From contig JAKGHH010000003.1 of NCBI GenBank assembly GCA_022828595.1, positions 105,733,583 through 105,797,582 of the forward strand: a DNA stretch of 64,000 nt, written 5' to 3'. The translations under genes were made by a program, and so were the position numbers. Below the pieces are notes generated by a model. That model did no database searches and had not been told where the DNA came from. It worked only from the letters and a program-made list of their open reading frames with translations. Positions 21,823 through 34,800 of the stretch are shown piece by piece; the stretch's first letter is position 1; every line of letters starts with the position of its first letter. This stretch comes from Nelumbo lutea (Eukaryota; Streptophyta; Magnoliopsida; Proteales; Nelumbonaceae).

Positions 21823-23399
21823 TTTAAAAAATGAGAATCTCATCCCACCGGATTTTCATTTAGATTTTGATTCCCATTTGAACTAAACAGGTAGGAGAAT
21901 ATACTATTCCAATTCCAATTCCAACTCCAACTGTAAACCAAATGGACCCTTATTATAACATTGCCCCATTTTTTTTGTCAATTTTCAAAAGGTTGAGTAA
22001 AGTTGAATCTTAACAAAACATGGATGGGAACTCTTCTTGGTATGGTTGGAATGTGACAATCAGTAAATCACTTAAAAAAATTTGAGGTTGATTGGGGGGG
22101 GGGGGGGGGTTGAGGTTTCTTGCTTCATGCTAATCAGTGTGTCTTTACCTTAAATGTAGATTTTGAGAGCAAGGTCTAATTTGGAGTAGGTCCATCTCAA
22201 CTACTACACCCACAGACGAAGACTTGTTCACAATTCAAATGTTGAAAAAATCAATATTGTTTTGTTTTTGGACATGTTTCTTCCAAGAGAAAACTCTCAT
22301 CCGTAAAACATGACCCTTAGCAGTGGAGAAAGACCTCATCTCACACAATCCAGTGAATCCACACACAGCAAGAGACCAAGAGTGCTAAAGTCATAGATGG
22401 AAGGTTCAACTGCAAACCGCAAAAGCCAAGAATTGAGAAATTCTATGGACGAGGAGATTCAGATTCAGATTAGAAGGTTAACAACTTTTAATTTACTCAT
22501 CTCTGTTGAGTGAATGATACTAAATTTGAATTCTCCATAAACCTGAGAATTCGACAGGTGGAGATTATAATAAATGCAGAAGGCCCCAGACGTGATGAGA
22601 GTTTCCTGTGGCCATTGAAGAAAGTTATCTCGACTCTAATAGTGGATTTGTACTTTGTTGTTTATAATCTAATCATCTAAGAATCCGGCAAGGAGAGAGG
22701 GAGGACGACCAGTCCACTGGTATACACGTATCATTGTCAATGGCCCCTCTGGAACTGGTTCTGATTTCTGACCAAATCACTTCTCACTTAACATTCATAC
22801 AACTCAGATATTATAATTCGTTTTCTGTTTTTTTTTTGGTAATAAGGTATTTTTGGTTTAATAAACAAGAAATTATGATTCTGTTGTGTAACGTTTAGCT
22901 TCATATTTTAGGAAGATTGTGAGCTTTGAGTTGTAAAATTATATTCTATTGCTTAATCTTTTCAAAAATATGTATAATGTATGAGTTGGGATTGGGATCC
23001 CCTCCCAACAATAGGTGTTCCAACACGTTTTTAATATGATCTATGTCCGCACATCTCAAATTTCATTATAAGACTAGGACTCATCATCAAATTAAAATTA
23101 AGGGGTTGGGCTATGATATCACAAAGATATGATATCTAATTTTTTTTGACCAATCAACTAGTATCGTAAACATTGTAGTCAATCAGGTGTTATTTATCAA
23201 AATTTATGGGTGTATTTTGATTGGTCAAAATTCTTGTGATACCATGTCTTTCTCGCATCATAGATTCTCCCTATGTATATATCTATGTATGCATATGTAT
23301 TGTTTATTAAAAAAAAATATACATGGCATATATATGCATATATATGATGGTGTACGCTTTGGTAGCTTATTGCTAGAGAACTGTTTGGACGTCGGGTTG
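21823..23399. other. Intergenic, no gene seen; 16-nt G run
   Basis: Spacer between repeats. A homopolymer of 16 G lies at 22094-22109. A TATATGCATATATA-rich stretch lies near 23270-23345. No gene is recognised. Confidence 0.45.
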
Positions 23400-24085
23400 A
23401 TAAGGTCAGTAGGTCAAATTGCAAAAGAATAGTCAGAGTACCCAGGGTGGGCACTCCAATGCCTAAGTCAACGATGAGTGTAAAAAATGGAAGAAAGCAA
23501 GAGAGAGAGTTTGAGAGCAAAATCTTGCGTACTTTCTATGGTTGAAGGAGGTGCCTTTGTATAGGCATGGATAGTTGTGGGCCTCACATAACAAGTCCGA
23601 GATCTCCGGGAGGGCATGGTTTATTGGCCCTCCATCCCCAAAGGTGATTTTCATGGATAGCAATAAGGCTTATCCGATTATCTACGAAATGGGCAACACA
23701 GAAGTCCGCTCCCTCGATTAGGCGACGTGATCCCGTAGAACTCGAATACGATAAATTGCACACAATGGAAGCCGGTCACTACATCACATAAGTCACCACC
23801 TCGGGCCTCGATCAGATCGGTGTGTGCTCGGTAGGTAGTTGGCCCTTCTGGCGAGGTTGTTCTTCCGCTCCACCGAGGTGCATACGTCGCATAAGGCCAT
23901 GCCCTTCTCAGCCCTAGTCGAGGTGTTGGGCACTTGCTCTCTCAAAGTGTGCGAGGTGCATCCGAGGTGGTTCCGACAGACTTGGTAAAGATACATGACT
24001 GCCAACGTGGCACCGAGGTGTTATGCAATGGTTTAGAAGTGCTATGTGGCACAACGTCACTAGAGGGCCAAATTACCCGTCACCA
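23400..24085 (-). repeat. Solo LTR of a Tat-type Ty3/gypsy element
   Basis: On the - strand the LTR begins TGGTGACGGGTAATTTGGCC at 24085. This closely resembles the LTR start TGATGAAGGACGATTTGGCC at 57708. The other end shares a GGGTGGGCACTCC...CCTAAGT pattern with 56975-57005. No retrotransposon coding sequence adjoins it, so it is a solo LTR or remnant. The lower boundary is approximate. CCGAGGTG motifs recur inside. Confidence 0.6.
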
Positions 24086-25944
24086 ATGTACATTTATATA
24101 ATTAGGTCGAGCATGGGTTGGGATAAGGTCCATCCACGCTCAAGCCAAGTCGGAGCTACCTATGGGCTAGACCAGAAAAATTAAAAAGCCCAAACATTTG
24201 GGCCTATTCTTGGCCCAAAGAGCAAAAATCCAAATCCAACCCATGTAAAATTATAGGCTGGAACAATTTATACTCAACTTGGGCCCGCCTAAGTTGCACC
24301 CATACTCATTCATGGGGAGATGTTTCTAATGCATGGTTGCAATGTATTATGAGGTTAGTGTGCAGAGCGCTTTAGATTTTCAGAATTCAAACCCTCCCAC
24401 ATATGAAAAATGCAAAACCTTTCTTTGACCCTACCCTCTTTCCATTTAAGGGTGGACAAGTCAAGTTGGCGGGTTAAGTCTAGAACCAACATCTAATTTC
24501 TATTATACATAAGCAATAAACAAATAAAACAATATAACCAAACATCAAAATTTGAAATTATTTAATTAAACATAAATGATCAATTATCCTTCATATAAAA
24601 ATTAAAATAATATTAAATTCAACACCAGATACATGAGTTAAATTATTTATCCTAATACTATACCCAATCTATATCCGCATGGATTATAAAATCTTAAATC
24701 CATTTTTCAAACAAAAACACCCTCTCTAAGCGATTCATGCCAAATGAGATAAAAATTGGCAACCCTAATTGCAATTTCTTCTTCTTCTTTTTTTAATTTT
24801 AGGAGATCCATATTCATAATACTCAATCATCCATCTCAACATGCCTCTACCCCCTTCTACGGTTTATTACCATATATATAAAAAGAGAATATAATCGTGA
24901 TTATCATCTTAGCCTGCCTTATCCCAATTACATGTGATCGGCTACATAAATCATGTTTTTCCATTAATATCATATCCATTGATAAATTATTGACGCATAT
25001 AAAAGAGAATATTAAATTGTTTAACCCAATGTTTGTCAAAGTGAACACTTTATTATTTTTATTCTAATACTCAGCCACTCAAAGCAAGGTCGGCTTTAGG
25101 ATTTGACTTTTTCATTTTTTTTAATTTAATAAAGATAGAAAATGCCTTTTAATGTAATTTTTTAAATAAAAAACATAAACAATACTAACATGCACCGCAT
25201 TCAATGGGCGCATGTTAGAACGTAGAACAGGAGAGTGGTGTGGTAGGACCGTAGGAGGCGTAGCATAGACCCGAAAGGTTCTACTTCACCACTTTCCAGC
25301 AACATTACACAATACACACCCAAAAGCCCTCCCAGCATTTGCCAGGTGGACGGTTGAGGCGCCAATCTAGTTTGAAGTGGTCATTGCCAAACCAATGCCA
25401 CTCATTTCTCCATAAATTACAATTATACCATTAATAATCTAAAAAGTCAACAACTATAACTAATCACTTAGACAATGCTAAAGAGGCAATGATAAAACAC
25501 ATGGTACAACATGCGAGATGCATCCTAATTACCCTAATATAAAATAGAAGTGGATCCCGGGAATTCGGGTTTTGTACTTTGATTATGACCCGCATTTTTC
25601 ATACTTGTCAGTGGTAGTACCGAACCAAACCGGGGTAGGCATGCCGGTCCGAATGAACCTCCAGGATTTCATTCAAATATATGTTGATGTCCAAAAATGC
25701 CCTTGTGCTTCTTGCCAAATATCCAGAATGTCCCTATTTTTCGTTCCATTATCGTTAATCGCTTAACTATTAAGATAACAAGATTTAAGGAGGAGGAGGA
25801 GGACAACGCTGTAATTTCATAAATGGAGCCCACGTTGACTAGCCAACACAACAAAACAAAAAGGAGGGCATAATCGTAATAATAAGGCAAACAAAAGATT
25901 ATTTAAGTATGAGCAATGGCTTAAATGCTAAAACAGAGTGTGGG

Positions 25945-25945
<1 letters not shown>
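24086..25945. other. Intergenic and presumed UXS upstream region
   Basis: Mostly AT-rich with no recognised gene. The last few hundred bases before 25945 should contain the UXS promoter. No convincing TATA box was identified. Confidence 0.4.

Positions 25946-25950
<5 letters not shown>

Positions 25951-25980
<30 letters not shown>
25951..25980. repeat. (GA)n microsatellite upstream of UXS
   Basis: About 15 GA units, roughly 280 bp before the UXS start codon. GA/CT tracts are common near plant transcription starts, so it may lie at the promoter or in the 5' UTR. Confidence 0.8.
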
Positions 25981-25983
<3 letters not shown>

Positions 25984-26259
25984 CACGCTGTCGTCCCCGG
26001 CGAAAATTCCTGCACAGAAGCAACTCATCTGAGTGTTCTACATAAAGGGGAGGCATCGCTCCCCTCTCAAATCGATCTGAGCATCTGGGTTGTCTACCTC
26101 TCTCTACAAAACCCAACAGAAGTTTCAGGAAATCGTGAAAACCAGATAACGGAAAGACAGACAGACACAGAGACAGAGATCTTTCGAGTCATCTCTCTCG
26201 GAAACCCAGAGTAATTCCGAGGAACAGAGACAGAATAGTCTTGGTTGGGAAATCGGAAT

Positions 26260-28496
26260 ATGGCCTCGGAGTTGATTTACAGAGGCCATGAGACACAACC
26301 TCAGGCGGACGCGTATTCTCCGAAGCCCCTGAAGCCATGGTTCGCTGTAACTCGCCCAATTCGCTACATGCTTCGCGAGCAACGTCTCATCTTCGTGCTG
26401 GTCGGCATGGCCATTGCCACCCTTGTATTCACGCTGCTGCCTTCCTCCCCTCCGAAGGCTGGCCACAACTACTACCCAATACCGGAGACGTATTTCCCGA
26501 CAGGGGGATCCAATGCACTCAGCCATAGAGTTGGGTTGCAGCACCGCATCCTTGGGACTACGAATCCCGGAGGGAAGATACCGCTGGGGCTGAAAAGGAA
26601 GGGGCTGCGGATCGTGGTGACGGGTGGGGCCGGCTTCGTGGGGAGCCACCTGGTGGACCGACTGATCGCGAGGGGAGACAGCGTAATCGTCGTCGATAAT
26701 TTCTTCACCGGGAGGAAAGAGAACGTAATGCACCATTTTGGGAACCCCAGATTCGAGCTGATACGCCACGACGTGGTGGAACCCCTACTGTTGGAGGTGG
26801 ATCAGATCTACCATCTGGCATGCCCTGCCTCGCCTGTGCATTACAAGTTCAATCCAGTCAAGACCATCATATCCCTTCATATTCTCTGTATTCGATTGCT
26901 TTTTTTCTGCTTTTCATTTAAATTTGTTTGATTTTGTTCTCGATTTGGGTTGCTGTTGGCTTTGACTCGTCTGGTGGGTAGAGATTACAAGACGAATGTG
27001 GTTGGAACTCTCAACATGCTGGGGCTGGCGAAAAGGGTCGGTGCCCGATTTCTGCTAACGAGTACCAGTGAGGTGTACGGTGATCCTCTGCAGCACCCAC
27101 AGGTGGAGACTTACTGGGGAAACGTGAATCCCATAGGTGACCTCTCTCTCTCTCTCTCTCTCTCTGCTTCATGTCATTCTTGCTAACGTGTGAGGACAAG
27201 AACCGGCGCACGTTAGCAAGACCACCGGCGTTCTATTGGTGAGGACGGAGGCGGACGGCCGGGAGAAGGTTAGATCTGGTCGTAAAGTACGCGGTCTTTG
27301 ATTTGGTTTAATTGTGGGGGGCCCGTGATTGACGGGGTTCATCAACCGAAAGGGTCAAAATCTTTCTCCGAAAGAGGAAGGAAAAGAGGAGAGTAGTCTG
27401 TGTTTTGTAGGTTTGTTTTCTGGAAACAGACAACATTGGCGTTTCTTCAATATGCCGCGAAAGCGGGAGGCCCTGCGCCGTTAATCTGGGCTGGGGATTT
27501 CCTTTTGAGGTTGTTTCCTTTTTCGAATTAATGGAAAGTGCTGTTTGGGGTGTGTTTGTAATTAGACTCCGAGTATCTGAACACTTTTTTAGCACAGTTC
27601 CTTGATTCCTTCTTCATATGAAATCTGACAGCGTCCGAATGGTGGGTTTTTCACTTTTTCTTTTTGTAAATGGTGGGGCGATTTGCAGGTGTTCGGAGTT
27701 GTTACGACGAGGGCAAACGCACGGCCGAGACTTTGACCATGGATTACCACAGGGGAGCTAACGTTGAGGTTAGAATTGCTAGGATCTTCAACACGTATGG
27801 ACCTCGGATGTGCATCGACGATGGTCGCGTCGTCAGTAACTTTGTTGCTCAGGTGATTTTTTTTTTTTTTAATTTTCAGGCTATTTGATTTGATTATGTG
27901 TTCAAACTTAAAACTTAAAAGGGTTCTACAATTAATAACAATTGCAGACATTAAGGAAGGAACCATTGACAGTTTACGGTGACGGGAAGCAGACCAGGAG
28001 TTTTCAATACGTTTCCGATCTTGTAAGACCTCTTCATCTTCAATTCTTCATGCTCCAAATGTTTGTTGGTTTTCCTAAAAGAAAATTTAATTGATTCTAA
28101 GTTTTAACTGATCTGTGAAGTCTTGGGGTACTACTATTAATAGTTCATTAATGGTGTTTTGGGTCTGAATTAAAAAAAAAAAAACCACAGGTGGAGGGTC
28201 TGATACGGCTGATGGAAGGGGAACATGTAGGGCCATTCAACCTTGGGAATCCCGGGGAGTTCACGATGCTGGAACTTGCCCAGGTGGTTCAGGAGACAAT
28301 AGACCCGAATGCAAAGATTGAGTTCAGGCCCAACACAGAAGACGACCCGCACAAGAGGAAGCCAGACATCTCCAAGGCCAAGGAGCTTCTGGGATGGGAG
28401 CCCGTCATCTCGCTGCGCAAGGGTCTTCCCCTCATGGTCTCTGACTTCCGCCAGCGCATCTTTGGCGACCACAAAGATAACATTTCCTCTTCATAA
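26260..28496 (+). CDS. UXS: UDP-glucuronate decarboxylase (UDP-xylose synthase), membrane-anchored
   Basis: Converts UDP-glucuronate to UDP-xylose and CO2 with bound NAD+, supplying xylose for wall polysaccharides. The membrane-anchored forms act in the Golgi (family knowledge). Five exons give 433 residues: 26260-26868, 26989-27136, 27689-27852, 27948-28022, 28191-28496. The start [10 protein letters not shown] matches the family's usual N-terminus. A signal anchor lies at residues 43-60 ([18 protein letters not shown]). The Rossmann motif TGGAGFVG is at 121-128, TSTSEVYG at 227-234, and the YxxxK catalytic pair at Y258/K262. The C-terminal part has [18 protein letters not shown] and [10 protein letters not shown]. 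All key residues are present and the frame is intact across introns. Introns 2-4 are GT-AG; intron 1 appears to be AT-AC (separate entry). An AATAAA overlaps the stop region. The isoform number cannot be assigned from sequence alone. Confidence 0.96.
26869..26988 (+). other. Probable U12-type AT-AC intron of UXS
   Basis: Protein continuity (VKTI joined to [11 protein letters not shown]) requires the intron to start right after ATC at 26868 and end before AAG at 26989. The intron then begins ATATCCCTT, close to the U12 consensus ATATCCTT, and ends TTAC. A branch-site-like CTTTGAC lies about 24 nt before the end. No GT-AG pair preserves the conserved protein here. Length is 120 nt. Confidence 0.75.
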
Positions 28497-30061
28497 TAAA
28501 AATATTCAGTCACAGAGACCTTATCCTGAACCTGAACTGAATAATTAAAGTTGGAACCTCAGCAGAAGCCCTTCCCCTACAACCCACTTCCTTTTTAATA
28601 GTTACAGTGATTTGCTACCTTCCGGCATGTGTTTATCTTCTTTCTGTAATATTTTTTTCTTCATTGAAAGTTTTAACATGAATCAAAGGCAGCGAGTTTA
28701 GCAGATGCATGTTCCCTTTTCAAAGTAAATAGAGAAGTTGAAACGACCATTGTTTTTTTTCTATGCACTAGTGTGATGCTTGAACTGGAATTTCCACACG
28801 AGCTTTTTAGTTTTTTCTTTTTTTTTTTTTCCATTAGTGGATGATCTTCTGGTAAAAGGGGACAAGGACGTCTAATCAGTCCATTAACAAATTCGTATCA
28901 GCTATATCCAAGGTAGCCAATGAACATAATAACTTTAAAGGTTTAAATTTGACTTGTAAATGTCTGGTTCTAAAGCGAATGGCATCATGGAGTCAAATAT
29001 GGAAACGATGACGTAAAATCTCATCAATCCCATCCAAAAAGAGAGGCGTAAATCTCTTGCAGTTCCTCCCCTACTCCCGACGTGTTCGATCTTGGTCTTT
29101 TATTAATGGCATTCATTGCTGTGGGCCTGTGGCAAGTACCTCCTTTATGGAATCATCAATTCAACGCGAATAATAGACTTTGGAGTTTGGAGAGAAATTA
29201 TTAGCAGTCAGCACCGGAGCATCCCCTACCCCTATGATTAAGGCGTCAATATTATCCCCAATTCCCTCAACCCACCATTAGTCATTAGTCATCATCATCA
29301 TCTAATTATGGATTCAGGCATTCAGCTAGAGATGATGAATCCTGGTCTGCGACTCCAATCCGTCGGAGGTGGCAGAGCACTTCACAACCTATCGTTGTTT
29401 GATGAATTGTCAAGAAAGCACAAATACTAGTAGTGGAGAGTGGACATACTACATTTACCAACCCTACGGAACACGAGGGCCTCGCGCGTTAATTGTTTGG
29501 ACTTTTGAACCGAATTTACACATGGCAAACAATCCGTACGGTAATAATACTGGTAAGAATGCACGCAACCGCAACCGCAACCACAACCGGTACGTTACCG
29601 ATAAAAAGTTCGGTATCCACCACCCCACCACAATCCAGTGCTACTTCCACTCTCTCCCAAAACAAGAGTGAAAACTAAAGTTTCTGAAACAGATACAGCA
29701 AGCAGCACTAAAATTTCTGAAACGAACCTGACAAGAGAGAGCCGAAAAAGGTTGTACAACAAAAATTTCCGACCATTACGCGTACTCCTGTCAGACATAT
29801 TGGAGTTTTTTCAGGAAAAAAAAAAGATTCACTCTGGATTAAGAAGTAAACCACACACAAAATGGAATAAAGCCTCTCGGTCTTGCACATGAGAATGAAG
29901 TTGAAATTCCCTGGTTCTCTATTCTTTTCTCTCCGCAAAATAGGTTGGAAATATGAGCTTCTACCCATCTATCCACCTGTAATTGGTAATTTCTAAGCTT
30001 AACTGCCACATCACAAGAATAACAATACAAGTTCGCATTCTCATGTTTTTCCCTACAAACT
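28497..30061. other. UXS 3' flank and spacer, no gene seen
   Basis: The presumed UXS 3' UTR is followed by AT-rich sequence. Overlapping short frames at 29369-30171 have no family motif. Confidence 0.4.
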
Positions 30062-30069
30062 ACATAACT

Positions 30070-30373
30070 CATGGTTTTTGAACTGCCACTGACTCGGACG
30101 GTTGCACCATTTGATCCAGGAACTGTCTGGGCAACCGGTTCCATTTTATCCCAAACCCAGTCCCTGACCAAAATCCGTTGAATCGGTTAACGACCCATTA
30201 ACCCAGACAGTCGAACTGTCGACTCATTCAACAGTTTTTGGTCATTTTTATTTTTAATTATTTTTTATTTTTATTGTTAGAATGGGTCATCCATTCAAAC
30301 CGGATGATCAAACTATCGACCCAGAAACTAGTGGCCAGAACGATTCCATTTCCGGGTTATTTTTTAAACCATG
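30070..30373. mobile_element. hAT-type MITE, 304 bp
   Basis: ACATAACT flanks it exactly (30062-30069 and 30374-30381). The ends CATGGTTTTTGAA and TTTTTTAAACCATG are inverted repeats. The interior is rich in GACCCA/TGGGTC and CCGGTT motifs, as in the MITE at 18924-19191. Confidence 0.85.
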
Positions 30374-30842
30374 ACATAACTAGTGGTACTGTATGTATGC
30401 TCAGTCAGTGTTGACACGACACAATCACATTACAACAAATCCAAGTTCCCCACTGACAAATGAAAAGGAATATTATTGTCATATTTCATATGTGAACAAA
30501 AAAATACTTTAAATTGGTTTAAACATCTGAGTATGAGGCTCTATAAGCAACAGAAGTTCATTTTATAAAATCAAAGATCTGTCAGGCTACTTTTGTCGTA
30601 CTGATGGGGCAAGAACTGCCACCAAAATAATACGGAGGAAAAAAATTTGAACAGCATTGAGATCCTTATCTAGCATTGGTAAAAAAATGTGCACCATCTC
30701 TGAGAACAACATAGCATTCCATCAACCTTTTAGTGGACAACTTCCAACAGGGCATTTCATGGAAGCACATTGGGGATCTCACTGGGTCTTAGCAAGTGCT
30801 GCTTTACCATGGTAAAACAAGGATCTCAGAAAAAAAAAAGAG

Positions 30843-31400
30843 AAAAATTCCCGATTAGTACCCTGTACTTTGGGCTTAGTGTCACTTTGGTCCCCAAACT
30901 TTAAAATGTGACAATTCGGTACCCAAACTTTTAAAACATAACAATCCAATACCACTATTAACTAGCTGTTAACCAGCCGTTAAGTGGCATTTGAAAGACA
31001 CAGATACCCTTCAAGTGTTATTTAATTTTCTTTATCAACAATCTAAACTTTGACAAAAAAAAAAACTAACAGTCCCAAATCCTTGCCTTCTCCATTCAAA
31101 AAGGTTGTGGTCACATTTGAGTGGGCATTCTGGTGACCCCAACTTCCTTGAATAGAAGAGGCAAGGATCTGGAACTGTTAATTTTTTGTCATGTTTGGAT
31201 GGTTGATAAAGAAAATTAGATGACACTCGAAGGGCATTTTGTCTTTTTCAAATGCCACTTAATGGCTGGTTAACAGTTAATTAACAGCAGGTACTGAATT
31301 CTCATGTTTTGAAAGTTTGGGTACTGAACTGTGCATTTTAAAGTTCAGGGACCAAAGTGGCACTAGGCCCAAAGTACAGGATACTAATCGGGAATTTTCG
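30843..31400. repeat. Fold-back element with long inverted arms
   Basis: The left arm starts AAAATTCCCGATTAGTACCC. The right arm ends ATACTAATCGGGAATTTT. The arms stay complementary for roughly 200 bp each (ACTTTGGGC...GTCACTTTGGTCCC, TTAAGTGGCATTTGAAA and so on). The shape suggests a Mutator-like long-TIR MITE. The A-rich flanks hide any target duplication. Related sequence lies at 53420-53710 and 55000-55375. It sits about 240 bp beyond the SmD2 stop codon. Confidence 0.75.
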
Positions 31401-31643
31401 CAAAAAAATGAATAGGAATGGCAATACCGATAATAGGTAACAACTTTTAGGTTTCAGTGAAGTTAATACAAGAAAACTATTGGATGGCAAACGAAAGAAA
31501 TAAAGAAAAGATTGTATTTAGGGGGGCTGTTAAATGTACATCTACAGCTACTACCATGCTGGCTGGAGCATATGACAATCTAGATTCACTTGACTATCTA
31601 GAAAACTAGTAATGATCTGGAAATGCCTCAGAGCATGGTTATC

Positions 31644-31786
31644 TCACTTGGGATTCCTCAGAACAATGATAACAGAGTCCCCACGAAGAAACATCTTGCT
31701 GATAAATCTGTCCTTGTTGACTGGTTGGGCTTTTTTCTTCCCCTTTCCTGTCTTTGGTACCTGCACCAAAAATTCAGAATGTTTAT

Positions 31787-31822
<36 letters not shown>

Positions 31823-34800
31823 CATAAACAAACCTCAGTCCACATCTCCCTAACATTTTCAAGAACCATGTTGCAGTGCCGATCAAAGGCTCTTACACGG
31901 CCAAGAAGTTTCCTATTGTTCCGGCAGTTGATAAGCACCTAAACAGAAAGAACTTAGTATACCATTGGTGCATTCTAAAACTAGCTACCAAGATCACACT
32001 AAATCTTACAAATATAAAAATGAACTTCATTCACCTAAGAACCATCAAGGTATATACATGACAGAACAGGAGATTTGAGAATTCCAAGATGAACCAAAGA
32101 AGGAAAGAAAATGCCTGACGATGATGGTAACAAAATATTCGACAAAGTAATCAGACCAACTTTCTTTTCCTTTTGGAGACCAGCAGATACAGCAATATGT
32201 AAAGTTACACTAGCTGTAATATCAGACTTATGAGTAGGGGTGGCAAATGGGTGGGTTGGGTTGGATGGGTGTGGGTTGAGTACCAACCCACACATATTGA
32301 CCCACTAATCCGTTTGGCATCCACGTTTGAGGGTCAAAGTGGGTCACAACCCAGTTTGGCCCTGACCCACCCCAACCCACCCAATTGACCCTCTACTTCA
32401 AATTAAGCCTCTTTTATTATTTTTTTTCTCTTCTAATTGTATAAAAACAGAGAACTATAAAAATGCATAAAAAACACAAAAAATGGTAAAAAATATATAT
32501 TTCGTATAAAACCATCAGAAGTGGAAAAAAAAGGAAATAATAAAAATTTTAAATAAAACTATAAAAGAGAAATTGTATAAAAAACATAGAATATTGCAGA
32601 AAAATGCAATAAATTGCAGAAAAACATATGAAACAATAAAAAAATAAATTGTAAAATATAAATAGTACAAAAATAAAGAGAATTGTAGTAGAATACAAAA
32701 AATGCAAGAAATTACAGGAAATTTCAGAAAATGCAAAAACATTGTAGAAAAACACAAATTTTGCAAAAATAGAAATTTCATAAAAACAAGAAAAATATAG
32801 AAAAAAGAAAAAATGCAAATAAATAACCAAAAAAATACAAGAAAGTGTAAAAATTGTAGAGAAAAGAACAAAAGGTATAAAAATGTAGGAAAGTTAAAGA
32901 AGCTAATAGAAATTTCCAAATATATATATAACAAAAGAAAGCATAGAGACAAGGAAAGTTGTAAAAAACATATATTTTATAAATTAGCAGAAATTGTAGA
33001 AAGATATAGAAAATTATTCAAAAGTTAAATAAAATTATATTTAGAAATCATAAAATAACATAGAAAATGATAAATTTTCAAAAGAAATTACAGCTAACTA
33101 AATAACAGAAATTGCAAACAACAGAGAAAATATTCAAACAAAACATATATTTTACCCAAAAACTAGAAATTACATAAAATATAAAGATTATTAATAATCA
33201 AAAATATAAAATATAAATTTCAACAAAACAGCAGAACACAGAAAATGTTAGTAAGTATATATTTCTTCTAAAATGGAAATTGGGAAAGGAAAATACTTGC
33301 TGTAAAGCCGCAGGCTTCAATGGCTGTATTGGGCATTCGTCAAAATTTCTTTGCGGGAGGGAGAGATCTTCATCGACAAATGCCATTTGCTGAAAGTTGA
33401 AACTAGAACTCAGGGATTTCGGGGCAGCCAAGTCAACAATTTGGGGTTTTGCTTCAGGTCGAAAGGGAAAAGTCTAGAATATTGATTATCATTGTGATTT
33501 ATCTCCAAAAAGCAGATGTTCCACTCATCTTCAGGTAAAATCGCTCAAGAAACTTTTGAAGGAGGTGCTGTTGTATGAGATTCAGAGCTGAAGCTTCGTC
33601 CAACGTTGCCACCATGAGAGAGCTCGCATTGAAGGTTGAAGAAGCTTTCGAACAAGGCAAAATCGTCAAGGAGCAGAAGCTATTTCATCATCTTTGGAGG
33701 TTTGAAGAATAGAAGACCAGAGGTTGAGAGTGAGAGATTCCGCTTTCTCTTTCAGCGGAGGTGGAGAGAGAGAAAGTAAAGCTTTAATAAACCCTAGCTA
33801 AATCTAATAGATGTCGACCCATGGGTATCCTTGACCCAACCCCACCCTGACCCTAATGGGTCACTTGACCCATATTGACCCACTGCAGGGATGGGTGGGT
33901 TATCAAGCAGGTGGGTTGGGTGGGTCAGATGGGTTTGGGTCAAAATTGCCAGCCCTACTTATGAGACACTGATGTTTTAGAAGAGAATAATCAAGAAAAA
34001 ACTACTATACAACAAGCATATCAGAAAACCAACTTGGTAATCAACCATTGAAACTATATTTCTAATTGACAGTTGTCAAGGCAACGCCACGACAAGGTGC
34101 CCTTGGAGGCTTGCCTCACATAATCACCAAGCAGTTTTGTATATTGTGATATAAAATACTTTTATGGTTTTAATTTTCTGAGATTATTTTGAGTGTTTAT
34201 ATACTAATTTCTTTTTATTATTTTCTTATTTGTTAGGGTTTAATCAAAATAGACATTGATGACTGCTGTATTGAACCCTCACAGACAGCTAATTTCTTCT
34301 TCTTCCATAACAAAAACACAGGTTCAGCCCCTATATTTTTTTTTAATTTTCTTTTCTTTCTTCTTTTTCTTCTCGTGAATATGTTGATTTTCCCTACTTT
34401 GACATGAAGTTTATACTTTTCTTATGAAAATTATGGACAATTATTAAGGTAGTATGGTTATGGAACCTAGGGAACTACCATAGGATATATGTTTTTTGTT
34501 TAAAAAAGATCCATCACCTAGGTGACTAGGTGACAAGGGGCCCCCCTGTCACCTAGCCTCACCTTGGTGCCTTGAAAACTATGCTAATTGATACTTGATA
34601 GAGAAGATAGCAACGAATTACTGAGGAGGATGTCATCCATAAAATTATAATGAAGTGGATCAAGTGGAGAGGAGCATCAAGACAATTGTGTAAGGAAAGA
34701 ATATATTCAGATTGAAAAATAAATTTTGTAGGAAGGCAACATGACTAGCAATGCTGAGTGCAGCTTCACTTCAGGCAATCAAGAGGCAACATGTCCATAA

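Noticed and set aside
26245..26259. A longer UXS start five codons upstream of the ATG
   Set aside because: It would need a TTG start. The ATG at 26260 gives the family's usual MASEL N-terminus.
26869..26931. Reading UXS exon 1 through to a stop at 26931
   Set aside because: The extra residues ([13 protein letters not shown]) are absent from the family, and the conserved protein resumes exactly at 26989.
31801..31827. Arg-Glu repeat peptides around 31790-31820
   Set aside because: They are translations of a (GA)n microsatellite in an SmD2 intron.
32515..32952. 145-codon frame on the - strand, rich in Phe, Leu and Ile
   Set aside because: It is the reverse of an A-rich low-complexity stretch inside a hAT element. 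The apparent membrane protein is a composition artefact.
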